From Fervidifonticultor_A tertius (GTDB taxonomy: Bacteria > Sysuimicrobiota > Sysuimicrobiia > Sysuimicrobiales > Humicultoraceae): a DNA stretch of 64,000 nucleotides. A program made the position numbers and the translations under genes. The DNA lies in assembly GCA_031459235.1 (NCBI GenBank), contig JAVKIY010000001.1:1-64000 (forward strand). Direction: 5' to 3'. The notes beneath the pieces were generated by a model, which saw only the letters and a program-made list of their open reading frames with translations, was not told the DNA's origin and did not search any database. Of the stretch, positions 1 to 6,989 are shown piece by piece. How positions within the stretch are numbered: the first letter of the stretch is position 1; the number at the start of each line of letters is the position of its first letter.

Positions 1-306
1 GCCGGCAAGTACCTCTACATGGACGTCGGCTACGCGGCGCTGCTGTTCATGCTGAGCGCCGTGGACGCCGGCCTGGCGTGCGCGTTCATCGGCGACTTCC
101 ACGAGGAGCACGTCCAGGCCGCCCTGGGCCTGCCGCCGCGCATCGTCCCGGTCGGCATGGTGATCGTGGGTCACGGGGACGAGGCCCCCCGCCCGCGGCC
201 CTGGCGGCCGGTGCGCGAGATCGTCCACTACGAGCGCTACTCGCCGGCCTACGACTGGTCGGGCCGCAACCTGCCCCCGCGGCGCGAGGTCGCCGGCGGC
301 GGATGA
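1..306 (+). CDS. Nitroreductase-family protein, C-terminal part
   Basis: The frame is open from the first base, so the N-terminus lies outside the window; about 101 residues remain. The segment has the nitroreductase C-terminal pattern: a helix rich in Ala/Leu, then a Gly-rich turn (GLACAFIGDFHEE), a short LGLPP stretch and a VPVGMVIVGH strand. These enzymes bind FMN and reduce nitro or quinone compounds with NAD(P)H. The tail after residue 60 is proline- and arginine-rich and longer than usual. The stop overlaps the next start (ATGA), so the two genes are probably co-translated. The substrate cannot be told. Confidence 0.7.
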   Translation, partial: AGKYLYMDVGYAALLFMLSAVDAGLACAFIGDFHEEHVQAALGLPPRIVPVGMVIVGHGDEAPRPRPWRPVREIVHYERYSPAYDWSGRNLPPRREVAGGG

Positions 307-950
307 GCGGCGCGCTCCTGCCACCCCACCTGCACCGCTACCTGGACAGCCTGGTCCCGCCGCGGCCGGCCGAGCTGGCGGCCATGGAAGAGGAAGCGGC
401 GCGCACGCGGTTTCCCATCATCGGGCCCGCGGCCGGGCAGTGCTGCTACCTGATCGCGCGCATGATCGGGGCGCGGCGCGTCTTCGAGATGGGCTCAGGC
501 TTCGGGTACTCCACGGCCTGGTTCGCCCGCGCGGTCGCGGAGAACGGCGGCGGCGAGGTGTTCCACGTGGTCTGGGACGAGGCGCTGTCGGCGCGCGCGC
601 GGGCGCACCTCGACGCGCTCGGCCTGGGCGCGGTCGTGCGCTACCGGGTGGGCGAGGCCGTGGCGACGCTGCGCGAGACGCCGGGACCGTTCGACCTGAT
701 CTTCAACGACATCGACAAGCCGGCCTACCCCGACTCGCTGGGGGTCATCGCGTCGCGCCTGCGGCCCGGCGGCGTGCTGATCGCCGACAACATGCTGTGG
801 GACGGCCGCATCTTCGACGCCGCGGACCGGTCGGCATCCACCGAGGCGATCCGCGAGCTCACGCGGCGCGTGACGGCCGACCCGGGCTGGATCGCGACCA
901 TCGTGCCGATCCGGGACGGGCTACTGGTGGCGGTGCGTCGCGAGACCTAG
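303..950 (+). CDS. SAM-dependent O-methyltransferase (class I, COG4122 type)
   Basis: A 215-residue protein starting at the ATG that overlaps the upstream stop by 4 bp. The SAM-binding glycine loop appears as EMGSGFGYSTAW, followed by the acidic-strand region. A metal and catechol-type signature is visible as FNDIDKPAYP, and DNMLWDG lies further on, as in cation-dependent catechol/caffeoyl-CoA O-methyltransferases. Its length is normal for that family. It probably methylates a small hydroxylated aromatic in the cytoplasm, but the acceptor is unknown. The overlap with a nitroreductase suggests shared work on an aromatic or quinone substrate (inference). Confidence 0.8.
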   Translation: MSGALLPPHLHRYLDSLVPPRPAELAAMEEEAARTRFPIIGPAAGQCCYLIARMIGARRVFEMGSGFGYSTAWFARAVAENGGGEVFHVVWDEALSARARAHLDALGLGAVVRYRVGEAVATLRETPGPFDLIFNDIDKPAYPDSLGVIASRLRPGGVLIADNMLWDGRIFDAADRSASTEAIRELTRRVTADPGWIATIVPIRDGLLVAVRRET

Positions 951-1331
951 ACCCGAACCGGCGAGAGCTGACCTCTTCTACAGAAGACCCCAGGTCGTAT
1001 GCAGAGCGATGTAGATGTACACGAAGGGACGATGTCATATAGGGTGCGATGTCCACTCATGAATCGCACCTCCTGCGCGGGCATCAAGCGCTCGGCCGGC
1101 GTGCGGCCGCGGGTCCGGTGCCGAGGTGGGGCCGCTGGTGATTGGAGAACACGAGGTCGCGATTCAGAATGGCCTGCAGGGTCGCGACCCGGGTGAAGAA
1201 ACGGCGCCGGAGCTCGATGCGTGTGACCCTCCTTTTCTGTCAACACTAATGCGAGACCGGACAGCGAGCCCGCGCGCTCGTGGCGGTCGTGCGGCGACAG
1301 GCGGCGCCGGGACAGTTGATGATGCGCCCCC
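951..1331. other. Intergenic region with one hairpin and a possible tiny ORF
   Basis: No convincing gene. An 8-bp perfect inverted repeat, GGTGCGAT (1043-1050) and ATCGCACC (1063-1070), encloses a 12-base loop. On the minus strand the outer arm forms AGGAGGTG, six bases before an ATG at 1060, and a 37-codon frame runs from there to 947. The peptide has no recognisable similarity. No T-run follows the hairpin on either strand, so it is not a standard intrinsic terminator. Confidence 0.35.
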
Positions 1332-1742
1332 TCAATCGGGCAACAGCCGGTAGGGCCGACCGTGCGCAGACCGTATTGCCCCGAAGTGCCGTCGGTCGAG
1401 TGTCACGATGAGATCTGTTCCCACTCGATCGGCGAGCACAGCGACGGAGGCGTCGGTACCCCCAAGGGGGAAGTCCCGATAGCGCTCCACGAGCTCGGCG
1501 ATGGCGGGCCAGTCATCCGGTGTCGGCGCTTCGACCTCGAGCGTAGGGAGACCGCGCAGGAACGCGGCCTCAATCTCGGCGCCCAGCCGCTGCCCGACAA
1601 GGTACGAGACTTCAGCCACCACCAGGACCGGCACAAGGAGCTCGATGTCGGCGCGCCGGAGGACCTCAAGGCATCGACCGTGGTCTTGATCATCGGCGTC
1701 GATCGCCGCGTACAACGGACCGGAATCAACGACCGCGATCAC
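1332..1742 (-). CDS. vapC: PIN-domain toxin, VapC family
   Basis: A 136-residue PIN-domain ribonuclease. The acidic residues expected of the Mg-binding site are visible: the N-terminal Asp in AVVDSGPLYAAID, Glu in VVAEVSYL, Asp in GGTDASVAVLAD and Asp near the end in VTLDRRHF. I chose the GTG at 1742, which puts the first strand at the N-terminus and overlaps the antitoxin end by 17 bp. Upstream in-frame starts would add residues encoded over the antitoxin. VapC toxins cleave tRNA or rRNA when their antitoxin is degraded. It sits in an accessory patch with another toxin-antitoxin-like pair and a dead transposase. Confidence 0.85.
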   Translation of the reverse strand: MIAVVDSGPLYAAIDADDQDHGRCLEVLRRADIELLVPVLVVAEVSYLVGQRLGAEIEAAFLRGLPTLEVEAPTPDDWPAIAELVERYRDFPLGGTDASVAVLADRVGTDLIVTLDRRHFGAIRSAHGRPYRLLPD

Positions 1743-1965
1743 GATCCCACTCGGCTTGGAGGATCTCCTCGATGTCTCTCGCCGTCGAACGATGGCCGCT
1801 GCGGCCCAGGGCGGCGAACGGCAACTCTCGCCGTCCACCCGTGCGGCCGAGGCGTTCCTCGATCGCCTCGCGGGCGATCTGGGACACCGAAACCCGCCGC
1901 CGCCGCGCTTCCCGGTTCAGCGCCTCAGCAAGGCTGTCTGGAAGGCTGATTGTTATGCGCCTCAT
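1726..1965 (-). CDS. vapB: Ribbon-helix-helix antitoxin, VapB/CopG type
   Basis: A 79-residue protein whose first 40 residues are a ribbon-helix-helix DNA-binding domain (MRRITISLPDSLAEALN, then SVSQIAREAIEERL). The C-terminal half is the flexible toxin-binding part, with a Trp near the end (LQAEWDRDRG). It overlaps vapC by 17 bp, the usual antitoxin-first order. The ATG lies about 6 bases after a TATTAT box, leaving no room for a Shine-Dalgarno site, so the mRNA may be leaderless. It should bind the palindrome at 1978-1991 and repress its own promoter. Confidence 0.85.
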   Translation of the reverse strand: MRRITISLPDSLAEALNREARRRRVSVSQIAREAIEERLGRTGGRRELPFAALGRSGHRSTARDIEEILQAEWDRDRGR

Positions 1966-1971
1966 ACACGC

Positions 1972-2000
1972 ATAATAGCATCAGTTGATGCGGCCGGCAA
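1972..2000 (-). promoter_or_regulatory. vapBC promoter with embedded palindromic operator
   Basis: Read leftward: TTGCCG (1995-2000), a spacer of exactly 17, and TATTAT (1972-1977). The spacer is largely filled by the perfect 6-bp inverted repeat GCATCA-GT-TGATGC (1978-1991). A ribbon-helix-helix antitoxin bound there would block RNA polymerase. The predicted transcription start falls on or next to the A of the vapB ATG at 1965. Confidence 0.65.
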
Positions 2001-2125
2001 GCGCAGGAAGTAGCGACACGAGCCCGCTTGAGGAGGTCCCCAGAAGGCTCGGAGGCACGTGGGCGCTTCCGCCGCGAGCGACGGCACGGCCGCCCTAACC
2101 GCGTCCCGCCCCCCAGCCATCGCGG

Positions 2126-2227
2126 CTATCGATACCGAATCGGCGGATCGATGGCAGCGTACACCACATCGGTCAGCAGGTTGGCCAGCACGACTGTCAC
2201 CGGGACCACCCGAGCTACGCCCGCATC
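2126..2227 (-). pseudogene. C-terminal remnant of a DppB/OppB-type ABC permease
   Basis: A 33-codon minus-strand stretch ending in a stop reads VTVVLANLLTDVVYAAIDP and finishes PPIRYR. The motif NLLxDxxYAxxDPxIRY is the hallmark C-terminus of dipeptide/oligopeptide transporter permeases. Nothing upstream in this frame continues the permease, so only its tail survives. The neighbouring sequence in another frame resembles an unrelated enzyme, so this is a recombination or decay scar. Confidence 0.5.
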
Positions 2228-2228
2228 G

Positions 2229-2378
2229 GTACGCCTCCAACCTGTATTGCCGGGCCAAGTTCAGCTTCCAGACACCCACGTAGCCAAGTCCGCAAGCGGT
2301 CACCGTCCCCTCCTTGATGTCACGCCGCATCTCCTCCAACGCTTCGGCGAGAATAGAGTCCCCGTAGGTGTGTAAAAG
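2229..2378 (-). pseudogene. Short remnant resembling the start of a nucleotide-sugar dehydrogenase
   Basis: About 50 codons read IKEGTVTACGLGYVG and then NLARQY. The GLGYVG loop preceded by a beta strand and followed by an LARxY helix is the Rossmann start of UDP-glucose/UDP-ManNAc dehydrogenases. Only this piece is visible, and it abuts the permease tail in a different frame. The match rests on one short motif and may be chance. Confidence 0.25.
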
Positions 2379-2656
2379 TGGCTGGGCCGTTTGCGAGGCC
2401 GGCCATCGTGTGGAGCCAGCGCTGGCATCGGATCCCGATGACCGATCGGCATCGCGAGCAGCTCCGGCAGCTTCGTCAGGCGTTGGGGATCAGCGTGCTG
2501 CGGCATGCGACACCACACCGAAGCGCGACCAAACTCGTTAGGAAGGCGAAGTAGCATGACCCAGGCCCGAGACTTTGCAGGGAACTTGACACTTGACCGG
2601 CATAGCCAGGCGAGCTCACCACAGCTACGCACGACGCGGCTGCGCTTCGGCATCGA
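2379..2656. other. Non-coding stretch in the accessory patch
   Basis: I see no convincing reading frame on either strand. The base composition is less extreme than in the flanking housekeeping genes. It probably consists of degraded sequence between the gene fragments and the DUF433 gene. Confidence 0.35.
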
Positions 2657-2666
2657 TCCTGTATCA

Positions 2667-2675
2667 TGGTATACT
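2667..2675 (+). promoter_or_regulatory. Extended -10 promoter of the DUF433/DUF5615 pair
   Basis: TG-G-TATACT is a near-perfect extended -10 element. Its expected start point, about 2682, is only 8 bases before the ATG at 2690. It overlaps the more upstream ATG at 2666, which therefore cannot be the start of this transcript. No good -35 element is visible, as is common for extended -10 promoters. Confidence 0.5.
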
Positions 2676-2689
2676 TTTCCGCGGTAGCC

Positions 2690-2944
2690 ATGAGCGTTGA
2701 AACCCGAACCGATCATCCGCACATCGTAAAGGTACCGGACATCTGCGGCGGCGCCGCCACGGTGCAGGGTACCCGTGTCCCGGTGTGGGTGCTGGTCGAG
2801 TACACGCGCGCCGGGCATACCCCCGGGGAACTACAGGACTTCTATCCCCACCTCAGCCTGGCGCAGATCTATGACGCGCTCAGCTACTGGCAGGATCATC
2901 CCGAGGAGATCGAAGCAGAGATCCGCCAGAACCAAGGCCCCTAA
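2690..2944 (+). CDS. DUF433-family protein, probable antitoxin
   Basis: An 84-residue protein with the DUF433 pattern: VPDICGGAATVQGTRVPVWVLVEY, then a GHTPGELQDFYPHLSLAQIYDALSYW helix-turn-helix-like part. Such proteins usually precede a DUF5615 PIN-like gene and are thought to act as its antitoxin and DNA-binding partner. The next gene is exactly that, 12 bases on. The ATG at 2690 is chosen because the promoter lies between it and the alternative ATG at 2666. The leader lacks a Shine-Dalgarno site. Confidence 0.8.
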   Translation: MSVETRTDHPHIVKVPDICGGAATVQGTRVPVWVLVEYTRAGHTPGELQDFYPHLSLAQIYDALSYWQDHPEEIEAEIRQNQGP

Positions 2945-2956
2945 CTGGTCGACTCT

Positions 2957-3298
2957 GTGCGCGTTACCCTGCTGCTCGATGAGCACGTCCCACGGGCGCT
3001 CGCAAAAGCGCTGACCCAGGAGGGTATCGAGGTCATCCACGTCGCCGACACGCCGCTGCGCGGCATGGCAGACGAAGACCTGCTGGCCGAAGCGTCCCGC
3101 ATGGGGTGCGCCTTCGTGACATACAACGTGCGCCACTTCGCGGCACTGGCAGTGAGGTGGGCGAACGAGGACCGCGAGCACGCCGGGTTGCTGCTGGTGA
3201 CACGGAGGCGCCCTATAGGCGAGGTGGCACAGCGCATAGTGCGCACACTCGCGTCTTACGCTCCGGACGCCGTGCGCAACGCCACGATTTACGTCTAA
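2957..3298 (+). CDS. DUF5615 PIN-like protein, probable toxin
   Basis: A 113-residue protein starting at GTG. It carries the DUF5615 hallmarks: LLLDEHVPRALAKAL at the N-terminus (Asp/Glu of the PIN-like site), then the Asp pair in GMADEDLLAEA and the FVTYNVRHF strand, where many homologues have TxDxxF. It pairs with the DUF433 gene just upstream, a recurrent toxin-antitoxin-like couple. Nuclease activity is inferred from the fold, and the Asn in VTYNVRHF where an Asp is often found could weaken it. Confidence 0.75.
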   Translation: MRVTLLLDEHVPRALAKALTQEGIEVIHVADTPLRGMADEDLLAEASRMGCAFVTYNVRHFAALAVRWANEDREHAGLLLVTRRRPIGEVAQRIVRTLASYAPDAVRNATIYV

Positions 3299-3536
3299 CC
3301 AGGCGCCGCCTCAGGCCGCCACCGGGCGGCTGCGGATGCCGGCAGGACATCAGCCCCGAGAAATGGTGGAAAGGAAAAGTGAGTTTGCCCCGGTTTGGTG
3401 GAGAGTCAATCCCTGGAGTATCAAGCTGTTCTCACCACCTCCCTTATGGTTCTTGTCCTTCTCTCCGCTGGCCGCGCGCGCGTCGTCGGCTCGCAGGTGG
3501 GTACCTGGATGCCTCCCCGGTCTCGTGAAATCGATC

Positions 3537-4375
3537 CTAAGCGATCCTAGCCCCCTGCTGCGCTGACCATTTCCTTCCGAACGCGTCCTCGGACGACTTT
3601 TGGCGCCGCCACCATCTCCGCTCGAACTCCGCCGGGAGAGATATCCCAACGCGGAGTGTCGCCGGTGGGAGTCGTAAAATCCCTCGATATAGTCAAAGAG
3701 TGCGAGCCGGGCGGTCTTGCGCATCGCGAACGTGTGCCGCATCAACAGCTCCGCCTCGAGCGTCGCAAAGAACGCCTCGGCGAGGGCGTTGTCGTAGGCG
3801 TCCCCGACGGAGCCCATCGACGGCGCCACCCCTGCCTCTTGGCACCGCCGACTGAACGTCAAGCTCGTGCACTGGGCGCCCCGATCGGAGTGGTGCACCA
3901 CCCCCGCCGTCGGGCGCCGGTTCCATACCGCCATGTTGAGCGCTTCCACGACGAGGTCGGTCCGGAGTGTGTCTCCCATCGGCCATCCCACGATCCGGCC
4001 ACTCCAGGTATCCAGCACCGTCGCGAGCTAACGCCACCCCTCTCCAGTCGTGACGTAGGTCAGGTCCGCGACCCAGAGCTGATCGGGCGCGGAGGCCGTA
4101 AAATCGCGCTGCACGAGGTCGGGGGCCGCCACGGCCTCGGGGTGCTGTCGCGTCGTGCCCCGGGACCGCGGCCGCCGGACGCCGGCGAGCCCGGCTTGCC
4201 GCATCAGTCGCGCCACGCGCTTCCGCCCGCAGCGGATGCCCTGCGCCCGTAACTCGGCGTGGATCCGTGGGGCCCCATACGCCTCCGTCGGCTGCCCCAG
4301 CGGGTCCTCGGGCACCGGCAGCCGCGGGGCCGGGTCCTCGCCGGCGGAGGCCGGCGGCATCAGCCGCGGCGTCAA
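3537..4375 (-). pseudogene. IS3-family transposase (OrfB, integrase core), inactivated
   Basis: The DDE integrase of an IS3-type element read leftward: YGAPRIHAELRAQGI (HTH_21 region), DQLWVADLTYV (first Asp), VVHHSDRGAQCTS (second Asp) and the Glu region in NALAEAFFATLEAEL, ending near RRHSALGYLS. Two lesions are visible. An in-frame TAG at 4028-4030 interrupts the segment between GEGWR and LATVLDTW. One base is missing near 3633-3636, where restoring a C gives the family ending SPAEFERR. The N-terminus is degraded before about 4340 and no OrfA lies upstream. Terminal repeats were not found. Confidence 0.8.
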
Positions 4376-4489
4376 AGATGCCGTGAGGGATCAGCGTGAT
4401 CAGGCCGGTCAGGACGCGCTTGTCGGGCCGCCGCAGACGAGGGATGGCCGCAGGCCTCCTGGCTTGTGGAGTCTTGCGGCCACGAGCAC
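4376..4489 (-). pseudogene. Fragment resembling a second transposase N-terminus
   Basis: In another minus frame next to the IS3 remnant the translation gives PRLRRPDKRVLTGLITLIP. This resembles the N-terminal part of integrase-core transposases of the type that read RLRxxDRxLLxxLxRxLP. No further domain follows. It suggests that this spot has received more than one element, all now decayed. Confidence 0.25.
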
Positions 4490-4540
4490 GTTCGAGGTGT
4501 AGCCAGATGGCTCGCGGTGGGGCTCGCCGGAGTGTCCGCC

Positions 4541-5560
4541 TCAGGTCACCGGTGACGCTTGTGGCCGGAAGAGCCGCAGGCGCCGCAGCATCACGACGCC
4601 CAGCACCATCGGCACCCAGTAGCCCAACCCGCGGAAGGTGAGCGCGATCACCGTCGCCTTCGCAGCGGGCACGCCCATCGACGTCAGCACCAGCACCAGC
4701 ACGCTCTCCACAACCCCTATGCCCTCGGGCACCGGCGAAGTCTTCCATGCCAGGATCGCGACCGCGTACCCGGCGACGAGCAGCCGCGCCCCGACCGGCT
4801 GGCCGAACGCCGCGAACAGCGCGGCCAGGCAGAGCATGTTGACCAGGTGCCCGGCCACCGCGACCCCGACGGTCCGCAGCACCCGCAGCGGCCGTTCGCC
4901 GAGCGCGTGGCCGGCCTGCGCGAGCTCGCCCGCCTGCCGATCCGCCCACCCCTCGGGCAGCGGCGCCGGCCGGCCGGACCAGGTCATCGCCCGGTTGACC
5001 AGCCGAGCGAATCCGCCGAGCAGCCGGCGTAGCGCGTCAGGGTTCCTCAGGCCCAGCAAGAACAGGCCGCCCGCGCCAGCCGTGATCGCCACGAGCGCGC
5101 CGGCGCCGGCGACCTGGTACGGGCGGAGGTCGTGGTCGAGGAAGAGGTTGACCAGCCCGGCGAGCAGCCAGATCGAGAAGCCGAGCGTGTCGAGGATTCG
5201 CGCGAGAATGGCGGCCGCGGCCGCCCGCGCCGCCGGCAGCCCGCGGCGAGCGGCCTCGTCCACGAAGAGCGCCGAGCCCGCCATGCCGCCGCTGGGCGCG
5301 ACCGTGTTCACGAACAACGAGGCCAGGAGCACGGCGAGCAGGTCCCGGGCGCGGGAGGCCACGCCGACGGCCAGGAAGGCCGACTGGTAGACGCCGGCGA
5401 CGACCACGTAGTAGGCGACCTGCAGCGCCGCGGCGGCCAGCACCCAGGTCCACCTGCCGCGGGCCAGCGTCTCCGCCAGATGCTCGATCTCGGTCAGGCG
5501 GCTGAAGACGAACCAGACGAACGCGGCGACCAGCAGCCAGAGGACCCACCGCCGGAGCAT
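4541..5560 (-). CDS. Flippase-like integral membrane protein (LPG_synthase_TM / UPF0104)
   Basis: A 339-residue polytopic protein of the lysylphosphatidylglycerol-synthase transmembrane family. It has an N-terminal segment LWLLVAAFVWFVFSRL, the conserved LFVNTVAPSGGMAGSALFV region, and several further hydrophobic helices ending near LGYWVPMVLGVVMLRRL. It lacks the soluble synthetase domain, so it is probably the stand-alone transporter or flippase-like form. The ATG at 5560 lies 8 bases after the stop of the alpha-oxoamine synthase gene, so the two form an operon. A role in moving or making a lipid is inferred. Confidence 0.75.
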   Translation of the reverse strand: MLRRWVLWLLVAAFVWFVFSRLTEIEHLAETLARGRWTWVLAAAALQVAYYVVVAGVYQSAFLAVGVASRARDLLAVLLASLFVNTVAPSGGMAGSALFVDEAARRGLPAARAAAAAILARILDTLGFSIWLLAGLVNLFLDHDLRPYQVAGAGALVAITAGAGGLFLLGLRNPDALRRLLGGFARLVNRAMTWSGRPAPLPEGWADRQAGELAQAGHALGERPLRVLRTVGVAVAGHLVNMLCLAALFAAFGQPVGARLLVAGYAVAILAWKTSPVPEGIGVVESVLVLVLTSMGVPAAKATVIALTFRGLGYWVPMVLGVVMLRRLRLFRPQASPVT

Positions 5561-5568
5561 GCGCCGGG

Positions 5569-6768
5569 CTATCCCTCGGTCAGGGCCGGCGTGACCTCCC
5601 GCCAGGCCGCCGACAGCGCCGCGGCGATCCGGTCCACTTCTTCTCGGGTGTGCGCCGCGGTCACGGTCATGCGGAGCCGGCTCGTGCGGGGCGGCACCGC
5701 GGGCGAGACGATCGGCAGGGCGAAGATGTCGCGGTCGTCGAGGTACCGCGCGATCCGCATGGCGCCCTCGTCGTCGCCGGTGATCACCGGGACGATGGGG
5801 GTCGGATCGCTCCGCACCGGCAGGCCCGCGGCCTGCAGGGCCGCGCGAAAACGCCGCACGTGGTCGTGCAGCCGGGCCACGCGCTGTGGCTCCGCCTCGA
5901 TCACGTCCAGGGCGGCGATGACCGCCGCCGCGCTGGCCGGCGGCAGGGCCGCGGAGAACACGAACGCGCGCGACGCGTGCTTGAGGTAGGCGACCAGGCG
6001 AGCACTCCCGGCGATGTACCCGCCGGCGGACGGCACGCTCTTGGACAGCGAGCTCATCCGGACGTCGACGGCATCGCGCAGGCCGAAGTGCGACTCGATC
6101 CCGCGGCCGCGCTCGCCGAGCACGCCGAGCGAGTGAGACTCGTCCACCATCAGCCAGGCGCCGTGACGTCGACACACCTCGACCAGCGCGGGCAGGTCGA
6201 TCAGGTCGCCGTCCATGCTGAAGACCGCGTCCACCACCACCAGGCGGCTCGCGCGCGCGGGTGCCCGGCGCAGCGCCCGCTCGAACGCTGCGATGTCGTT
6301 GTGCGCCACCCGGACGAACTGTGCGCCGGAGAGCAGGCACCCGTCCACGATCGAGGCGTGGTCGAGCTTGTCGCAGACCACGACGTCGTCGCGACCGAGC
6401 AGCGCCGAGATGGCCGCGACGTTCGCCAGGTACCCGCTGGAGTAGACCACGCTGGCCTCGGAGCCGGTGAACGCGGCGATCCGCGCCTCCATCCGGTCGT
6501 GCAGGTCGGTGTTGCCGGCCAGCAGCCGGACGCCGTGCGTGCCGGTGCCGTAGCGCGCCAGCGCGTCGTGCGCGGCGGCCGCGATCGCGGGATGGCCGAT
6601 CAGACCGAGGTACGAGTACGACGACGCCAGCAGCTTGCGGCGGCCGTCCACGGTCGCCCACGCGCCGTCCACCGCCTCCACCGGCTGCAAATAGAAGTAG
6701 AGACCCTCGCCCTGGACCGCGGCGGCACGGTCGGCGTACTCCTTGATCCGGCGTTCGAACGCGCTCAC
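5569..6768 (-). CDS. Alpha-oxoamine synthase, PLP-dependent (BioF / KBL / SPT-like)
   Basis: A 399-residue fold-type I PLP enzyme of the alpha-oxoamine synthase family, which condenses an amino acid with an acyl-CoA and releases CO2. Visible motifs are YSYLGL near residue 51, GTGTHGVRLLAGN (74-86), the cofactor-binding DESHSLG (D209, H212) and Schiff-base K243 in SLSKSVPSAGG. Family members include BioF, glycine C-acetyltransferase, serine palmitoyltransferase and CqsA. No bio genes are nearby, and the partner is a flippase-like membrane protein. A lipid-related or signalling product is therefore as likely as biotin (inference). Confidence 0.8.
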   Translation of the reverse strand: MSAFERRIKEYADRAAAVQGEGLYFYLQPVEAVDGAWATVDGRRKLLASSYSYLGLIGHPAIAAAAHDALARYGTGTHGVRLLAGNTDLHDRMEARIAAFTGSEASVVYSSGYLANVAAISALLGRDDVVVCDKLDHASIVDGCLLSGAQFVRVAHNDIAAFERALRRAPARASRLVVVDAVFSMDGDLIDLPALVEVCRRHGAWLMVDESHSLGVLGERGRGIESHFGLRDAVDVRMSSLSKSVPSAGGYIAGSARLVAYLKHASRAFVFSAALPPASAAAVIAALDVIEAEPQRVARLHDHVRRFRAALQAAGLPVRSDPTPIVPVITGDDEGAMRIARYLDDRDIFALPIVSPAVPPRTSRLRMTVTAAHTREEVDRIAAALSAAWREVTPALTEG

Positions 6769-6809
6769 GCTTCGGCCTCCGGGGAGGATCTGGTGCGGGT
6801 GCGGTTTCT

Positions 6810-6952
6810 GGGGATTCTCCGGCGACGGGAAGGAATCCCCCCCTCCCCCACGGGCGGGCGACCGCCGCGGCGCGCGTCGTTACGTCCCGGTGACAGTGCC
6901 AAAGTAGCCTGGGGGACGGACATCGAGGGGGCGGCGGCTCGTGGGGATTCTC
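6810..6952 (+). repeat. Repeated GGGGATTCTC motif, direct and inverted, in a divergent promoter region
   Basis: GGGGATTCTC occurs at 6810-6819 and again at 6943-6952. The complement of its first eight bases, GAATCCCC, lies at 6833-6840, giving a perfect 8-bp inverted repeat with a 13-base loop beside the first copy. The region separates the leftward synthase gene (start 6768) from the rightward CHRD gene (start 6990). The three copies may be sites for one regulator. No T-run follows, so the hairpin is not an intrinsic terminator. Confidence 0.4.
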
Positions 6953-6989
6953 GGGGCGCCGCTCAAACCGCGTGCCGAGGAGGGGTCGA

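Noticed and set aside
951..1331. tRNA or other structured RNA gene
   Set aside because: No cloverleaf or conserved RNA motif; only one simple hairpin was found.
2655..2676. Third copy of the GntR operator-like motif at the DUF433 promoter
   Set aside because: It shares ATCCTGTAT and GTATAC pieces, but they are shifted and interrupted, so the match to the 21.8-22.0 kb sites is not convincing.
2666..2689. Upstream ATG at 2666 as the DUF433 start
   Set aside because: It overlaps the extended -10 promoter (2667-2675) and would lie before the transcription start.
6810..6840. GGGGATTC/GAATCCCC hairpin as an intrinsic terminator
   Set aside because: No T-run follows on either strand and the flanking genes diverge, so there is nothing to terminate.
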